Below are positions 21,500 through 21,690 of a DNA stretch of 21,690 nt, in pieces. The position numbers and the translations under genes are program-made. The notes beneath the pieces were generated by a model, which was not told the DNA's origin, ran no database searches, and saw only the letters and a list, made by a program, of their open reading frames with translations. The stretch's first letter is position 1, and every line of letters begins with the position of its first letter. The DNA comes from DATGKD01 sp035294855 (lineage in GTDB: Bacteria; Actinomycetota; Acidimicrobiia; Acidimicrobiales; UBA8190), in assembly GCA_035294855.1 (NCBI GenBank), contig DATGKD010000241.1, positions 1-21,690 of the forward strand, written 5' to 3'.

Positions 21500-21690
21500 G
21501 TGCCATCACGTTAACCGTCGGCCTTGTTTCGAGGTGGTGCGCACGATCCCTGCGACCCGACGACGTCATCAACCGTGTTCACATGGGCGCGTTCGCACTC
21601 GTCGAGCCAGCACATCAGTTCGGGGGGATCACACCCACACGCGGCGAGCTCTCGCGCCCGGCCTGTCCTGTGCACGCAGCCACGTGCCGG
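21500..21690. other. Terminal stretch without a supported gene
   Basis: 191 bp upstream of the FkbM gene. No convincing coding frame, tRNA or repeat is seen. It probably holds the FkbM promoter; a TAACGT box is the only -10-like element noted, with no clear -35. Confidence 0.5.

Overview
The window is about 21.7 kb of very GC-rich, gene-dense DNA from a high-GC Gram-positive bacterium. Frequent GTG starts, GC-rich third codon positions, a mycothiol-enzyme-type (TIGR03083) protein, two soluble P450s and an encapsulin/encapsulated-ferritin pair all suggest an actinobacterium. An Acidimicrobiia-like or Mycobacteriales-like lineage is possible, but the sequence cannot settle this. I see no rRNA, tRNA, CRISPR array, integrase, transposase or IS element, so this reads as ordinary chromosome.

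Layout. (a) 44-1411 (+): membrane GAF-GGDEF diguanylate cyclase. (b) 1485-3528 (-): a Fur/CatR-type regulator followed by a haem catalase, a tight two-gene operon whose junction carries two in-frame tandem repeats (12 bp and 15 bp). (c) 3662-6075 (+): encapsulated ferritin-like protein with an encapsulin-targeting tail, overlapping by 3 nt with the encapsulin shell gene, then a membrane protein resembling a 2-TM ion channel. Blocks b and c diverge from a 133-bp region that holds a 23-bp imperfect palindrome. (d) 6173-9181 (+): cytochrome P450, then a 14-TM drug-efflux-type MFS transporter, with a strong hairpin between them. (e) 9268-13634 (+): membrane PAS-GGDEF-EAL protein, an amidohydrolase-2 enzyme, and a protein resembling a Swt1-type HEPN domain that has lost its RNase residues. 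(f) 13688-14959 (-): second P450. (g) 15103-17562: an SRPBCC protein (+), an ArsR-SRPBCC fusion regulator (-), a YCII-domain protein (+) and a TIGR03083/DinB-like protein (+). (h) 17582-21499 (-): FkbM methyltransferase, secreted CocE-type hydrolase and class I methyltransferase. The last 191 bp hold no gene that I can support.

The most coherent system is b plus c: a peroxide/iron-sensing Fur paralogue, a catalase, and a compartment that oxidises and stores iron, arranged head to head. Encapsulin, its ferritin cargo and Fur-catalase operons are each known. The points worth testing are the apparent shared control region, the channel-like third gene, and the repeat-built Fur tail and catalase N-terminus. 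Other points of interest are the degenerate HEPN-like protein behind a TGTCA-N6-TGACA palindrome, and the ArsR-SRPBCC/YCII divergent promoter carrying a CGAAT-T-ATTCG palindrome.
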